From Pseudomonadota bacterium (GTDB lineage: Bacteria > Pseudomonadota > Alphaproteobacteria > Sphingomonadales > Sphingomonadaceae): a stretch of 50,988 bases of DNA. A program made the position numbers and the translations under genes. The notes under the pieces are model-generated. The model made no database searches. It was not told the DNA's origin and saw only the letters and a program-made list of their open reading frames with translations. The first letter of the stretch is position 1. Every line of letters starts with the position of its first letter. Of the stretch, positions 16,903 through 25,362 are shown one piece after another. The stretch lies in contig JAEXLC010000344.1 in assembly GCA_023445495.1 (NCBI GenBank), positions 1-50,988 on the forward strand. Direction: 5' to 3'.

Positions 16903-17640
16903 TTAGATGTCGCTCAGCTCGGCCACGAAATCATAGGCGTCGCCGCGATAATAGGAGCGGGTGACTTCGGCCGGGCGACCGTCGCGCAGAAAGGCGCGAC
17001 GCTCGATCAGCAGGCCGGCATGGCCCGCATCGACGCCAAGCATCTTGGCATGTTCGGCACCGAAGGGGACGGCGCGCAGCCGCTGCAGCGCCCGCACCGG
17101 CCGGTTCCCCACCTTGTCCAGCGCGCTGTAGAGCGAGTCCTCGACGGCATCGACGGACGGCAGGCAATAGCCGGCGATCGTCGAGAATTCGAGCGCCATC
17201 GGCTCGTCATCGGCGTAGCGGATGCGCGCGAAACGCAGCACCGGCGCCCCCGGCGACAGCCCCAGCATCATCGCCTCCTCGGGATTGACCTGGCCCGGCG
17301 CGCGCGAGACCCAGCTGCTGCTGGCCTTGCGGCCGCGCGCGGCCATGTCCTCGGTAAAGGACGACAGCTTGGAGAAGCTTTTCTCGACGCGCCCGGCGAC
17401 GAAGGTGCCGGCACCGCGGCGGCGGGTGAGCAGGCCTTCCTCGACCAGCCCGCCGATCGCCTTGCGCACGGTGATGCGCGACACGTCATATTCGGTGGCA
17501 AGATCGCGCTCAGGCGGGATCGCATCCCCCTGGCTGAGCACGTTCGATCCGATACCTTCGCGAATGAGCTGCTGCAGCTGGAGGTAGAGCGGGGACGGGT
17601 TGTCCTCGCGAAAACGCCCTAACTGTTCCGAAAATCCCAT
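16903..17640 (-). CDS. GntR-family regulator with UTRA domain
   Basis: A 245-residue regulator of the HutC/NagR subfamily. The N-terminal winged helix includes YLQLQQLIREGI, GDAIPPERDLATEYDVSRIT and LLTRRRGAGTFV. The C-terminal half is a UTRA effector domain (PVLRFARIRYADDEPMALEF, then RSYYRGDAYDFVAEL). ATG 17640 is chosen over 17718 because GGGGAGGATTG sits directly upstream. Relatives sense GlcN-6-phosphate or GlcNAc-6-phosphate, and this gene lies between the GlcNAc operon and GH20. It probably represses the nag operon, GH20 run and itself; the shared TATATTGGT sites support this. Confidence 0.93.
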   Translation of the reverse strand: MGFSEQLGRFREDNPSPLYLQLQQLIREGIGSNVLSQGDAIPPERDLATEYDVSRITVRKAIGGLVEEGLLTRRRGAGTFVAGRVEKSFSKLSSFTEDMAARGRKASSSWVSRAPGQVNPEEAMMLGLSPGAPVLRFARIRYADDEPMALEFSTIAGYCLPSVDAVEDSLYSALDKVGNRPVRALQRLRAVPFGAEHAKMLGVDAGHAGLLIERRAFLRDGRPAEVTRSYYRGDAYDFVAELSDI

Positions 17641-17728
17641 CAATCCTCCCCGGGCGTGCCCCCTGCGCACTCCGTTAGCGATGAAGCTAACGCACCAGCC
17701 CTGCCTCGGCAACGGCATGCTGTGGATT

Positions 17729-17740
17729 TATATTGGTAAC
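17729..17740 (+). promoter_or_regulatory. Candidate GntR operator near gntR
   Basis: TATATTGGTAAC lies 89 bases upstream of the gntR start in the 241-base divergent region. An overlapping ATATTG-N10-CAATAT dyad spans 17730-17751. It shares its core with 7318-7330 and 17832-17843. Confidence 0.6.
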
Positions 17741-17784
17741 CCCTACAATATCAATATTTCGCGCGATTGTCTGTGAGCGCAATG

Positions 17785-17796
17785 CCCTTGCAAGGG
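17785..17796. promoter_or_regulatory. 12-bp perfect palindrome in the gntR/GH20 promoter region
   Basis: CCCTTGCAAGGG lies about midway between the two TATATTGGT sites. It could bind a dimeric regulator or be part of a promoter; no protein can be assigned. Confidence 0.35.
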
Positions 17797-17831
17797 AAAG
17801 CGGGGACATGACCCTATTGTGCCACAGGACT

Positions 17832-17843
17832 TATATTGGTTAC
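17832..17843 (+). promoter_or_regulatory. Candidate GntR operator before the GH20 gene
   Basis: TATATTGGTTAC lies 38 bases before the GH20 start. The GGTTACACC part is itself a small dyad. It is the third copy of the motif in front of genes for GlcNAc or N-glycan use. Confidence 0.62.
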
Positions 17844-17881
17844 ACCGGCCGCTCAGCCAATGTCATGAGCGGGAGGAATGC

Positions 17882-20206
17882 ATGGGCAAATCTGGAGTTC
17901 GGCGAGCACGACATCTGGCCTGGGCGGCGCTGCTGGCGAGCCCCGCGTCGTTTGCGCAGGAACTTCCGATCACGCCCCTTCCCGCCTCGGTCACGCTCGG
18001 CGCCGGTGGATATACGGTGCGCGACGGCGCTTCGATCGGCTTTGCCGAAGGCGATTCCGGTGCGGCCGCCGCGGCCCGCCTCCTCGCGGCGCATGTGAAG
18101 GTCGAGCGCGGCATCGCGCTTTCCCCCGAATCGCGCCCCGCCGCGATCCAGCTGGTCCGCGACCCCGCCGTGGCGGGCGACGAAGCCTATCGCCTTACCG
18201 TCGATGCCGAGGGGATCCGGGTCGCCGCGTCGGGCGACCGCGGCCTGCTCTACGGGGCGATGACGCTCGCGCAGCTGCTCAGCCCCGATCGCGCCTTCGG
18301 CAAGCCGGTGCTGGTGCGCAGCGCCGCGATCGAAGACGCTCCCCGCTTCGCCTGGCGCGGCCTGCTGATGGACGTGGCGCGCCATTTCCAGCCGATCGAG
18401 GAAGTGTACAAGATCGTCGACCAGATGGCGTCGGTGAAGCTCAACACGCTGCACCTGCATCTTACCGACGACCAGGGCTGGCGCTTCGAGGTGAAGCGCT
18501 ATCCGAAGCTCACCGAAGTGGGCGGCTGGCGCACCCCGCCATCGAGCGGAGGCCCGGTCGGCCCCAGGCATGGCGGCTTCTACACGCAGGAACAGCTCAA
18601 GGCGCTGGTCGCCTATGCCGCCGAGCGCGGCGTGACGATCGTCCCCGAGATCGACCTGCCCGGCCATGCCCAGGCGCTGGCCGCCGCCTATCCCGAGTTC
18701 AGCGTCTTCGCCGACGCGCCCGGTGTCGGGCATGACTGGGGCGTGATGCCCTATCTGTTCAACCCGGCGCCCGAAGGCATCGCGTTCATCAAGAACGTGA
18801 TCGACGAGCTGATCGAGGTGTTCCCGAGCACCTATATCCACCTCGGCGGCGACGAGGCGATCAAGGACCAGTGGGAGCGCTCGCCCAAGGTGCAGGCGCA
18901 GATCAAGGCGCTGGGCCTCAAGACCGAGAACCAGCTGCAGAGCTGGATGATCGAGCAGTTCGGCACCTATCTCGCCGGCAAGGGCCGCCGCCTGATCGGC
19001 TGGGACGAGATCCTGGAAGGGGGCCTGCCCGCCTCCGCTTCGGTGATGTCGTGGCGCGGCGAGAAGGGCGCGGTGGAAGCCGCCAATCAGGGGCATGACG
19101 TGGTGCTGAGCCCCGCCCCCCTGCTCTATCTCGACCAGCTGCAGAGCAACCTTCCCGACGAGCTGAACGGCCGCCTCGCGGTGCAGTCGCTCGAGAAGAT
19201 CTATCGCTACGAGCCGGTTCCGGCCGGGATCGATGCCGAGAAGGCCAGGCATGTGCTCGGCGCGCAGGGCAATGCCTGGAGCGAGTATATGATTACGCCG
19301 CAACAGGTGCAGCACGCCTATTTCCCGCGCGCCGCGGCGATCGCCGAGATGACCTGGTCGGCGAAGGACCGGCGCGATTTCACCGGCTTCCTCGATCGCG
19401 TCCAGCCGCAGATCGCGCGCTGGCGCCGCTCGGGCATGGAAGTGGCCGATGGCGCGTTCGCGGTGGGCTACCAGCTCCAGGGCAGCCGCGGCGATGCGCT
19501 TCGCGCGAACAAGGCGACCGTCGCGCTGGCGACCCAGGCGCTCTATGGCACGATCCGCTATACGCTCGATGGGCGCGAACCGACCGCCAAGTCCCCGGCC
19601 TATAAGGCGCCACTGGCAGTCAAGCCGGGCGTCACGATCCGCGCCGCCGCGTTCGACAAGAGCGGCAATGCGACGGCCGCACCACGCGCGTTCGACACCA
19701 GCCGCGCCGCGCTGCTGACGCGCACCACTTCCGACATGGCGGCGTGCCCGGGCGGCTCGCTCTATCTGCGCATCCCGCTCACGGCGGATTCGACCGCCAA
19801 CACGCCGGTCTACAATGTCGACCTGTTCAATACCTGCACGGCCTATCCGGCCGCTCCGCTCGACATCGCCCGCGGCTTCACGGTCAGCGTGGCGCGGCTG
19901 GCGCGGCATTGGGGGCTGGCGCACGACACCGGCCGGCGCCGCGATCCCTATCCGGCGACGATGCACGGCGAGCTGGTGATCACCGCCCGCTGCACCGCTG
20001 CCGCCGCCGACAAGAGCATCAAGCCGATCGTGATCGGCAGCTTCGCGCTGCCCGATCCCGAAAAGGCACCCAACCAGTTCAGCTTCTCGGGTACGATTCC
20101 CGAGATGCAGGGAGAGGACGACCTTTGCTTCCAGTTCACTTCGCCGGCATCCGCCCCCTTCTACACCGTCGAGAAGGTCGTTCTGACCGAGGGAGCCGCC
20201 AAGTGA
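17882..20206 (+). CDS. GH20 beta-N-acetylhexosaminidase, exported
   Basis: A 774-residue family 20 enzyme that removes terminal beta-linked GlcNAc (or GalNAc). The signal peptide is MGKSGVRRARHLAWAALLAS and following residues. The N-terminal GH20b domain is followed by the barrel (LLMDVARHFQPIEEVYKIVD, NTLHLHLTDDQGWRFE). The catalytic pair Asp324-Glu325 is in HLGGDEAI. A C-terminal chitobiase-like domain (TIRYTLDGREPT) and an extra beta-rich tail end the protein. ATG 17882 is preferred to 17819 because GGGAGGA precedes it. It heads a run of five genes; its stop overlaps the next start as GTGA. Confidence 0.95.
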   Translation: MGKSGVRRARHLAWAALLASPASFAQELPITPLPASVTLGAGGYTVRDGASIGFAEGDSGAAAAARLLAAHVKVERGIALSPESRPAAIQLVRDPAVAGDEAYRLTVDAEGIRVAASGDRGLLYGAMTLAQLLSPDRAFGKPVLVRSAAIEDAPRFAWRGLLMDVARHFQPIEEVYKIVDQMASVKLNTLHLHLTDDQGWRFEVKRYPKLTEVGGWRTPPSSGGPVGPRHGGFYTQEQLKALVAYAAERGVTIVPEIDLPGHAQALAAAYPEFSVFADAPGVGHDWGVMPYLFNPAPEGIAFIKNVIDELIEVFPSTYIHLGGDEAIKDQWERSPKVQAQIKALGLKTENQLQSWMIEQFGTYLAGKGRRLIGWDEILEGGLPASASVMSWRGEKGAVEAANQGHDVVLSPAPLLYLDQLQSNLPDELNGRLAVQSLEKIYRYEPVPAGIDAEKARHVLGAQGNAWSEYMITPQQVQHAYFPRAAAIAEMTWSAKDRRDFTGFLDRVQPQIARWRRSGMEVADGAFAVGYQLQGSRGDALRANKATVALATQALYGTIRYTLDGREPTAKSPAYKAPLAVKPGVTIRAAAFDKSGNATAAPRAFDTSRAALLTRTTSDMAACPGGSLYLRIPLTADSTANTPVYNVDLFNTCTAYPAAPLDIARGFTVSVARLARHWGLAHDTGRRRDPYPATMHGELVITARCTAAAADKSIKPIVIGSFALPDPEKAPNQFSFSGTIPEMQGEDDLCFQFTSPASAPFYTVEKVVLTEGAAK

Positions 20207-22788
20207 AGCGCGCATTGCTCCTGCCGCTGCTCCTCGCCAGCACCGCTGCCTGGGCCGGCCCGCGCGACACCGTGTCGCTCGACGGCGCCTGGGAAGTGCG
20301 CATCGATCCCGCCGATGCCGAGGCCGCGAAGACGCATCCCCGGGAAGCGAGCTGGTTTGCCGCGAAGGTGCCCGGCAGCGTCCAGCAGGACCTGATCGCC
20401 TCGGGCCGCGCGCCCGATCCGTTCAAGGGCATCAACCAGGCGCCGATCCAATGGGCGGGCCTGACCAACTGGCAGTTCCGCAAGGTGATCGACGTCACCC
20501 CGGAAATGCTCAAGCGCGATCATGTCGACCTGGTGTTCGACGGGCTCGATACCTTCGCCACCGTGTCGCTCAACGGCCAGACGCTGCTGACCACCGCCAA
20601 TGCGCATCGCCGCTGGCGGATCGACGCCAAGTCGGCGCTGAAGCTCGGCCGCAACGAGCTGGTGATCGCGATCGCCTCGCCGATCCGCACGCTCCAGCCG
20701 ATGGTGCTCGCCCAGGCCAACACGCTGCCCGGCGAATATGATTCCGAGTTCGGCGACGAGCCCAAGGGCAAGCAGACCTCGCCCTACATCCGCAAGCCGA
20801 AATACCAGTATAGCTGGGACTGGGGTCCCCGCCTGGTCAATATCGGCATCTGGCGCCCGGCGCGGATCGAGGCATGGGACAATGCCCGGATAGACAATAT
20901 GCGCGTCGACCAGGAAGCGCTGAACGATGCCGAGGCGCGGCTGGTCGCCCGTTACCGGATCGTCGCCGGCGCCAGCACCAAGCTGACCCTGCGCACCACC
21001 CTCACCGGCCCCGACGGCAAGAAGCAGACCGTGTCGCGCAGCTTCGCCGTGGCCCCCGGCGTCAACGAAGTCAGCGTGCCGCTCACCATCGCGTCGCCGC
21101 GCCGCTGGTGGCCCGCCGGCTATGGCGCGCAGACGATGTACGACGTGTCGGGTCAGCTCTCCGATCGTGACGGCAAGGCGGACAGCGTCAGCCACAAGAC
21201 CGGGCTGCGCACCGTCGAGCTGATGCGCAAGGACGGCAGCTTCGGCTTCAAGGTCAACGGCATCCCCATCTTCGCCAAGGGCGCGAACCTGATCCCGTTC
21301 GACAATTTCCCCAGCCGCGTACCCCGCGCCCAGATGCAGCAGGTGCTGCAGAGCGCGCGCGACACGAACATGAACATGATCCGCGTCTGGGGCGGCGGCT
21401 ATTATCTCGACGACGCATTCTATGAGATTGCCGACGAGCTCGGCCTGATGATCTGGCAGGACTTCATGTTCGGCGGCTCGGTCACCCCGCCCGATGCAGC
21501 GTTCCGCGACAATGTCCGCGTCGAGGCCGAGGAGCAGGTCGAACGGCTCCAGCCGCACCCCTCGGTGATCGCCTGGTCGGGCGGCAACGAGATCCTGGCT
21601 GGCTGGGAGAACTGGTCCGATCGCAAGGCGTTCAAGAAGCGCGTCGGCGCCGACGAGCAGGAGCGGATCGGCGTCGGCATGGCCGTGCTGTTCGATCGCG
21701 TGCTGCGCGACGCGGTGATCACGCGCGCGCCGGGCACGCCCTATTGGAACAATTCGCCAGCCACCGATTACGAGGCGCCGACCGACACCGACAAGGATGG
21801 CGACCGCCATTTCTGGGATGTGTGGTCGGGCTCCAAGCCGGTCGAGCGCTATCTCGACAGCTGCCCGCGCTTCATGTCCGAATATGGCTTCCAGAGCATG
21901 CCGGGCCTGTCGACGATCCGCGACTTCGCGGGCGACGGTCCCTTCACGCTGGAAAGCCCGGTGCTCAAGGCGCACCAGCGCTTCCTCTCGGGCGAAGGCA
22001 ATGCCCGGCTCCAGCTCTATCTCGACCAGCGGCTGCGCCCGGCAAAGGACTTTGCCGACACGGTGTACCTCACCCAGGTCAACCAGATGCAGGCGATCGA
22101 CATGGCCGCGCGTCATCATCGCGCCTGCCGTCCGGTGACGCTCGGCTCGCTCTACTGGCAGCTCAACGACACCTGGCCCGCCATTTCCTGGGCGAGCATC
22201 AGCTATGACGGCCAGTGGAAGCTGCTTCAGTACGCCGCCAAGCGCTTCTTCGCGCCGCAGGCGATCGTGACCGAGCACAAGGACGGTGCCACCCGCGTCG
22301 CGCTCGTTTCGGATGCGACCACGCCGATCGCCGCCGAATGGCGGATCCGCGCCTTCGACATGGCCGGCAAACCGCTGGGCGAGCGCGGCGCCAAGGTATC
22401 GCTCACCCCGCTCGGCGCGCAGGAGGCCGCCAGCATCGCCGATGCCGACCTGTTCGCCGGTGCCGCGCCGGAAGCAAGCTATGCCGTTGCCGAGCTGCTG
22501 ATCGACGGCCGCACCGTGTCGCGCACCATCCTTGAGCGTGCGCTGCCCAAGGACATGGCCTATCCCGCCCCCGGCCTCAGCACCCGCTGGGACGGCAAGC
22601 GGGTGACGATCACCGCCGGCGCGCTCGCCCGCGCCGTCATGCTCGATTTCGGCACCATCGCCGCGCATCCGAGCGATGACGGCTTCGACCTGCTGCCCGG
22701 CGAAAGCGTCACGATCGACGTGCGGTCCGACGCCTCTGCCGAAGCGCTGCAGAGCGCCCTCACCCTGCGTACCCTGGGGACCAAGTAA
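20203..22788 (+). CDS. GH2 beta-mannosidase, exported
   Basis: An 861-residue family 2 enzyme of the beta-mannosidase branch with a Sec signal (MKRALLLPLLLASTAAWAGP). YSWDWGPRLVNIGIW, WSGGNEI with acid/base Glu463, and MSEYGFQSMP with nucleophile Glu560 are the branch signatures. In N-glycan breakdown it would remove the single core beta-1,4-mannose and expose chitobiose to GH20. GTG 20203 is the start, in a GTGA overlap with GH20, with GGGAG upstream. Confidence 0.94.
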   Translation: MKRALLLPLLLASTAAWAGPRDTVSLDGAWEVRIDPADAEAAKTHPREASWFAAKVPGSVQQDLIASGRAPDPFKGINQAPIQWAGLTNWQFRKVIDVTPEMLKRDHVDLVFDGLDTFATVSLNGQTLLTTANAHRRWRIDAKSALKLGRNELVIAIASPIRTLQPMVLAQANTLPGEYDSEFGDEPKGKQTSPYIRKPKYQYSWDWGPRLVNIGIWRPARIEAWDNARIDNMRVDQEALNDAEARLVARYRIVAGASTKLTLRTTLTGPDGKKQTVSRSFAVAPGVNEVSVPLTIASPRRWWPAGYGAQTMYDVSGQLSDRDGKADSVSHKTGLRTVELMRKDGSFGFKVNGIPIFAKGANLIPFDNFPSRVPRAQMQQVLQSARDTNMNMIRVWGGGYYLDDAFYEIADELGLMIWQDFMFGGSVTPPDAAFRDNVRVEAEEQVERLQPHPSVIAWSGGNEILAGWENWSDRKAFKKRVGADEQERIGVGMAVLFDRVLRDAVITRAPGTPYWNNSPATDYEAPTDTDKDGDRHFWDVWSGSKPVERYLDSCPRFMSEYGFQSMPGLSTIRDFAGDGPFTLESPVLKAHQRFLSGEGNARLQLYLDQRLRPAKDFADTVYLTQVNQMQAIDMAARHHRACRPVTLGSLYWQLNDTWPAISWASISYDGQWKLLQYAAKRFFAPQAIVTEHKDGATRVALVSDATTPIAAEWRIRAFDMAGKPLGERGAKVSLTPLGAQEAASIADADLFAGAAPEASYAVAELLIDGRTVSRTILERALPKDMAYPAPGLSTRWDGKRVTITAGALARAVMLDFGTIAAHPSDDGFDLLPGESVTIDVRSDASAEALQSALTLRTLGTK

Positions 22789-25362
22789 ATGATTCCGTTC
22801 CTGCTTCTCGCCGCTGCCGAGCCCGATCCCGACGCCGATGCGCTCGCCCGCGCGATCGCGACGATGACGATCGAGGAAAAGGCCGCCCAGCTCCAGAGCA
22901 CCGCCCCGGCCGATGCCGAGGCGGACCTGCCCGCCTATGACTGGTGGAACGAGGGCCTGCACGGGCTGGCGCGCAACGGCTATGCCACCGTCTTCCCCCA
23001 GGCGATCGGCCTTGCCGCGACCTGGGACGTCGACCTGATGCACCAGGTCGGCGATGTCGTCTCGACCGAGGCGCGCGCCAAGTTCAACGCCAAGCCGCTG
23101 GGCGCCAACCGCCGCATCTATGAGGGGCTGACGATCTGGTCGCCCAATATCAACATCTTCCGCGATCCGCGCTGGGGCCGCGGCCAGGAAACCTATGGCG
23201 AGGACCCGTACCTCACCGGCCATCTCGGCGTCGCCTTCATCCAGGGGCTGCAGGGTCCGGATCCCAAATATCCCAAGGTGATCGCCACCCCGAAGCATTT
23301 CGCGGTGCATAGCGGGCCCGAGGCCGGGCGCGACGGCTTCGATGTCGATCCGAGCCCGCAGGATCTGGAATCGACCTATCTCCCCGCCTTCCGGCTGGCC
23401 GTGACCGAGGGCAAGGCGCGCTCGCTGATGTGCGCGTACAACTCGATCCTCGGCACCCCGGCCTGCGCGCTGTCCGACCTGATGAACACCCGGCTGCGCA
23501 AGGACTGGGGCTTCAACGGCTTCACCGTGTCGGACTGCGATGCCGTCGCCAACATCCACATGTTCCACCATTACAAGCTCGACGCGGCAGCGGCGTCGGC
23601 CGCGGCGATCAAGGGCGGCAACGACTTCAACTGCGGCACCACCTATGCCGCGCTGCCCCAGGCGGTGAAGCGCGGGCTGGTTACCGAAGCCGAGATCGAT
23701 ACGGCGCTCACCCGCTCGCTGTCGGCCCGCCAGGCGCTCGGCACGATCTTCGGCGCGACCAGCCCGTGGAACCGGATCAAGCCGAGCGAAGTCGGCACGC
23801 CCGCGCACCGCGCGCTGGCGCTGGACGCCGCGCGCAAGGCGATCGTGCTGCTCAAGAACGATGCGGATCGCCTGCCGCTCAGGCCCGGCAGCCGCATCGC
23901 GGTGATCGGCGCGGATGCCGATGATCTCGGCGTGATCGAGGGCAATTACCACGGCACCGCGCAGAACCCGGTCACCCCGCTCGACGGCATCCGCCGCCAG
24001 TTCGGCGCGGCCAATGTCGTCTATGCCCAGGGCTCGGTGCTCGCCGACGGCGCGCCCGTGGTGATGCCGGAGACCGCGTTCGCGGCCGATGGCAAGCCGG
24101 GACTGAAGGCGGAATATTTCGCCAGCCCGACCGTGACCGGCTCGCCCGTCGCCACGCGCCAGGACCGCCGGATCGACTTCAACTACACCCGCGTCGCGCC
24201 GCTGCCGCAGCTCGATCCCAAGGGCTTCGCCGTCCGCTGGTCGGGTGAGATCGTGCCGCCGGGCCCCGGCCGCTACACGCTGGCGATCGACATCCCCGCC
24301 TGCTGGAAGGACTGCAAGACGCATGACAGCGTGCGGCTGTGGATCGACGGCAAGCCGCTGCACGAGGGCCTGCTCGGCAAGGGCCGGGTGGAGCTGCCCT
24401 TCACCAGCGACGGCAAGCGCCACGCCTTCCGCATGGAGATCGACCATGCCGGCGAGGATGAGGGCCTCCGCCTGATGTGGCTCCCGCCCGCCGAGCCGCT
24501 GCTCGCCCAGGCCGTGAATGCCGCCAGGGACAGCGACGTGGTCGTCGCGGTGGTCGGCCTCTCGCCCGATCTCGAAGGCGAGGCGCTGCAGGTAACCGTC
24601 CCCGGTTTCGTCGGCGGTGACCGTACCGAGATCACCCTGCCCTTCGCCCAGCAGCGCCTGCTTCAGGCACTGCGCGACACCGGCAAGCCGGTGGTGGTGG
24701 TGGTGACCAGTGGCAGCGCGGTCTCGGTCGATCCGGCGATGGGCGATGCGATCCTCGCCGCTTGGTATCCGGGCGAGAGCGGCGGCACTGCGATCGCCGA
24801 GACGCTGGCCGGGCTCAACAACCCGTCGGGCCGCCTGCCGGTGACCTTCTACAAGTCGGCGTCCGATCTGCCGGCGTTCATCGACTATGGCATGAAGGAG
24901 CGCACTTATCGCTTCTTCACCGGTACGCCGCTCTGGGGCTTCGGCCACGGCCTGAGCTATACCAGCTTCGCCTATGACCAGCTCGTCGCCAGGGCCGGCA
25001 GCACCAGTGCCCCGGTCGAAGTCACCGTGCGCGTGCGCAACAGCGGCGCGCGGCCGGGCGAGGAAGTGGTCCAGGCCTATCTGGTGCCGCCCGCGAGCAA
25101 GGCGCGCGGCAACGGCATGACCACGCCGGTGCTCCAGCGCGAGCTGGTCGGCTTCCAGCGCGTGTCACTCAAGCCGGGCAAGGTGGGCACGCTGCGCTTC
25201 AGCCTCGATCCGCGCAGCATCAGCTCGGTGTCGCGCGACGGCACCCGCCAGGTGGTTCCGGGCGCCTATCGCCTGTGGATCGGCGGCGGCCAGCCGGGCA
25301 CCGCGCCGGGGCTATGGACCGACTTTACCCTGACCGGCGAAGCCCAGGAGTTGCCCAAGTGA
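22789..25362 (+). CDS. GH3 glycosidase with PA14 insert, probable beta-xylosidase
   Basis: An 857-residue family 3 enzyme. YDWWNEGLHGLARNG, then GRGQETYGEDPYLTG and the nucleophile Asp249 in TVSDCDAVAN, match the beta-xylosidase/beta-glucosidase branch with 'WWNEaLHG'. A PA14 domain of about 125 residues (about 440-565, KAEYFAS to LRLMWLPP) is inserted in the C-terminal sandwich. FGHGLSYTSF and a fibronectin-like end follow. The ATG directly abuts the preceding stop (TAAATG). The N-terminus, MIPFLLLAAAEP, is a very short hydrophobic stretch without positive charge. In this locus removal of plant core beta-1,2-xylose is a good guess, not proven. Confidence 0.9.
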   Translation: MIPFLLLAAAEPDPDADALARAIATMTIEEKAAQLQSTAPADAEADLPAYDWWNEGLHGLARNGYATVFPQAIGLAATWDVDLMHQVGDVVSTEARAKFNAKPLGANRRIYEGLTIWSPNINIFRDPRWGRGQETYGEDPYLTGHLGVAFIQGLQGPDPKYPKVIATPKHFAVHSGPEAGRDGFDVDPSPQDLESTYLPAFRLAVTEGKARSLMCAYNSILGTPACALSDLMNTRLRKDWGFNGFTVSDCDAVANIHMFHHYKLDAAAASAAAIKGGNDFNCGTTYAALPQAVKRGLVTEAEIDTALTRSLSARQALGTIFGATSPWNRIKPSEVGTPAHRALALDAARKAIVLLKNDADRLPLRPGSRIAVIGADADDLGVIEGNYHGTAQNPVTPLDGIRRQFGAANVVYAQGSVLADGAPVVMPETAFAADGKPGLKAEYFASPTVTGSPVATRQDRRIDFNYTRVAPLPQLDPKGFAVRWSGEIVPPGPGRYTLAIDIPACWKDCKTHDSVRLWIDGKPLHEGLLGKGRVELPFTSDGKRHAFRMEIDHAGEDEGLRLMWLPPAEPLLAQAVNAARDSDVVVAVVGLSPDLEGEALQVTVPGFVGGDRTEITLPFAQQRLLQALRDTGKPVVVVVTSGSAVSVDPAMGDAILAAWYPGESGGTAIAETLAGLNNPSGRLPVTFYKSASDLPAFIDYGMKERTYRFFTGTPLWGFGHGLSYTSFAYDQLVARAGSTSAPVEVTVRVRNSGARPGEEVVQAYLVPPASKARGNGMTTPVLQRELVGFQRVSLKPGKVGTLRFSLDPRSISSVSRDGTRQVVPGAYRLWIGGGQPGTAPGLWTDFTLTGEAQELPK

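Noticed and set aside
13878..16964. A 1028-codon plus-strand open frame over the GH2 beta-galactosidase gene
   Set aside because: Arg/His/Asp-rich shadow; the minus strand encodes an intact GH2 enzyme with both catalytic glutamates.
17878..18735. An alternative ATG at 17878 in another frame before GH20
   Set aside because: It yields an Arg-rich shadow; the ATG at 17882 gives the signal peptide and the GH20 domains.
20161..24948. A 1595-codon open frame on the minus strand opposite GH20-GH3
   Set aside because: It lies antisense to well-recognised glycosidase genes and its product is Arg/Gly/Asp/His-rich low-complexity protein, as expected from the third-position GC bias of the real genes.
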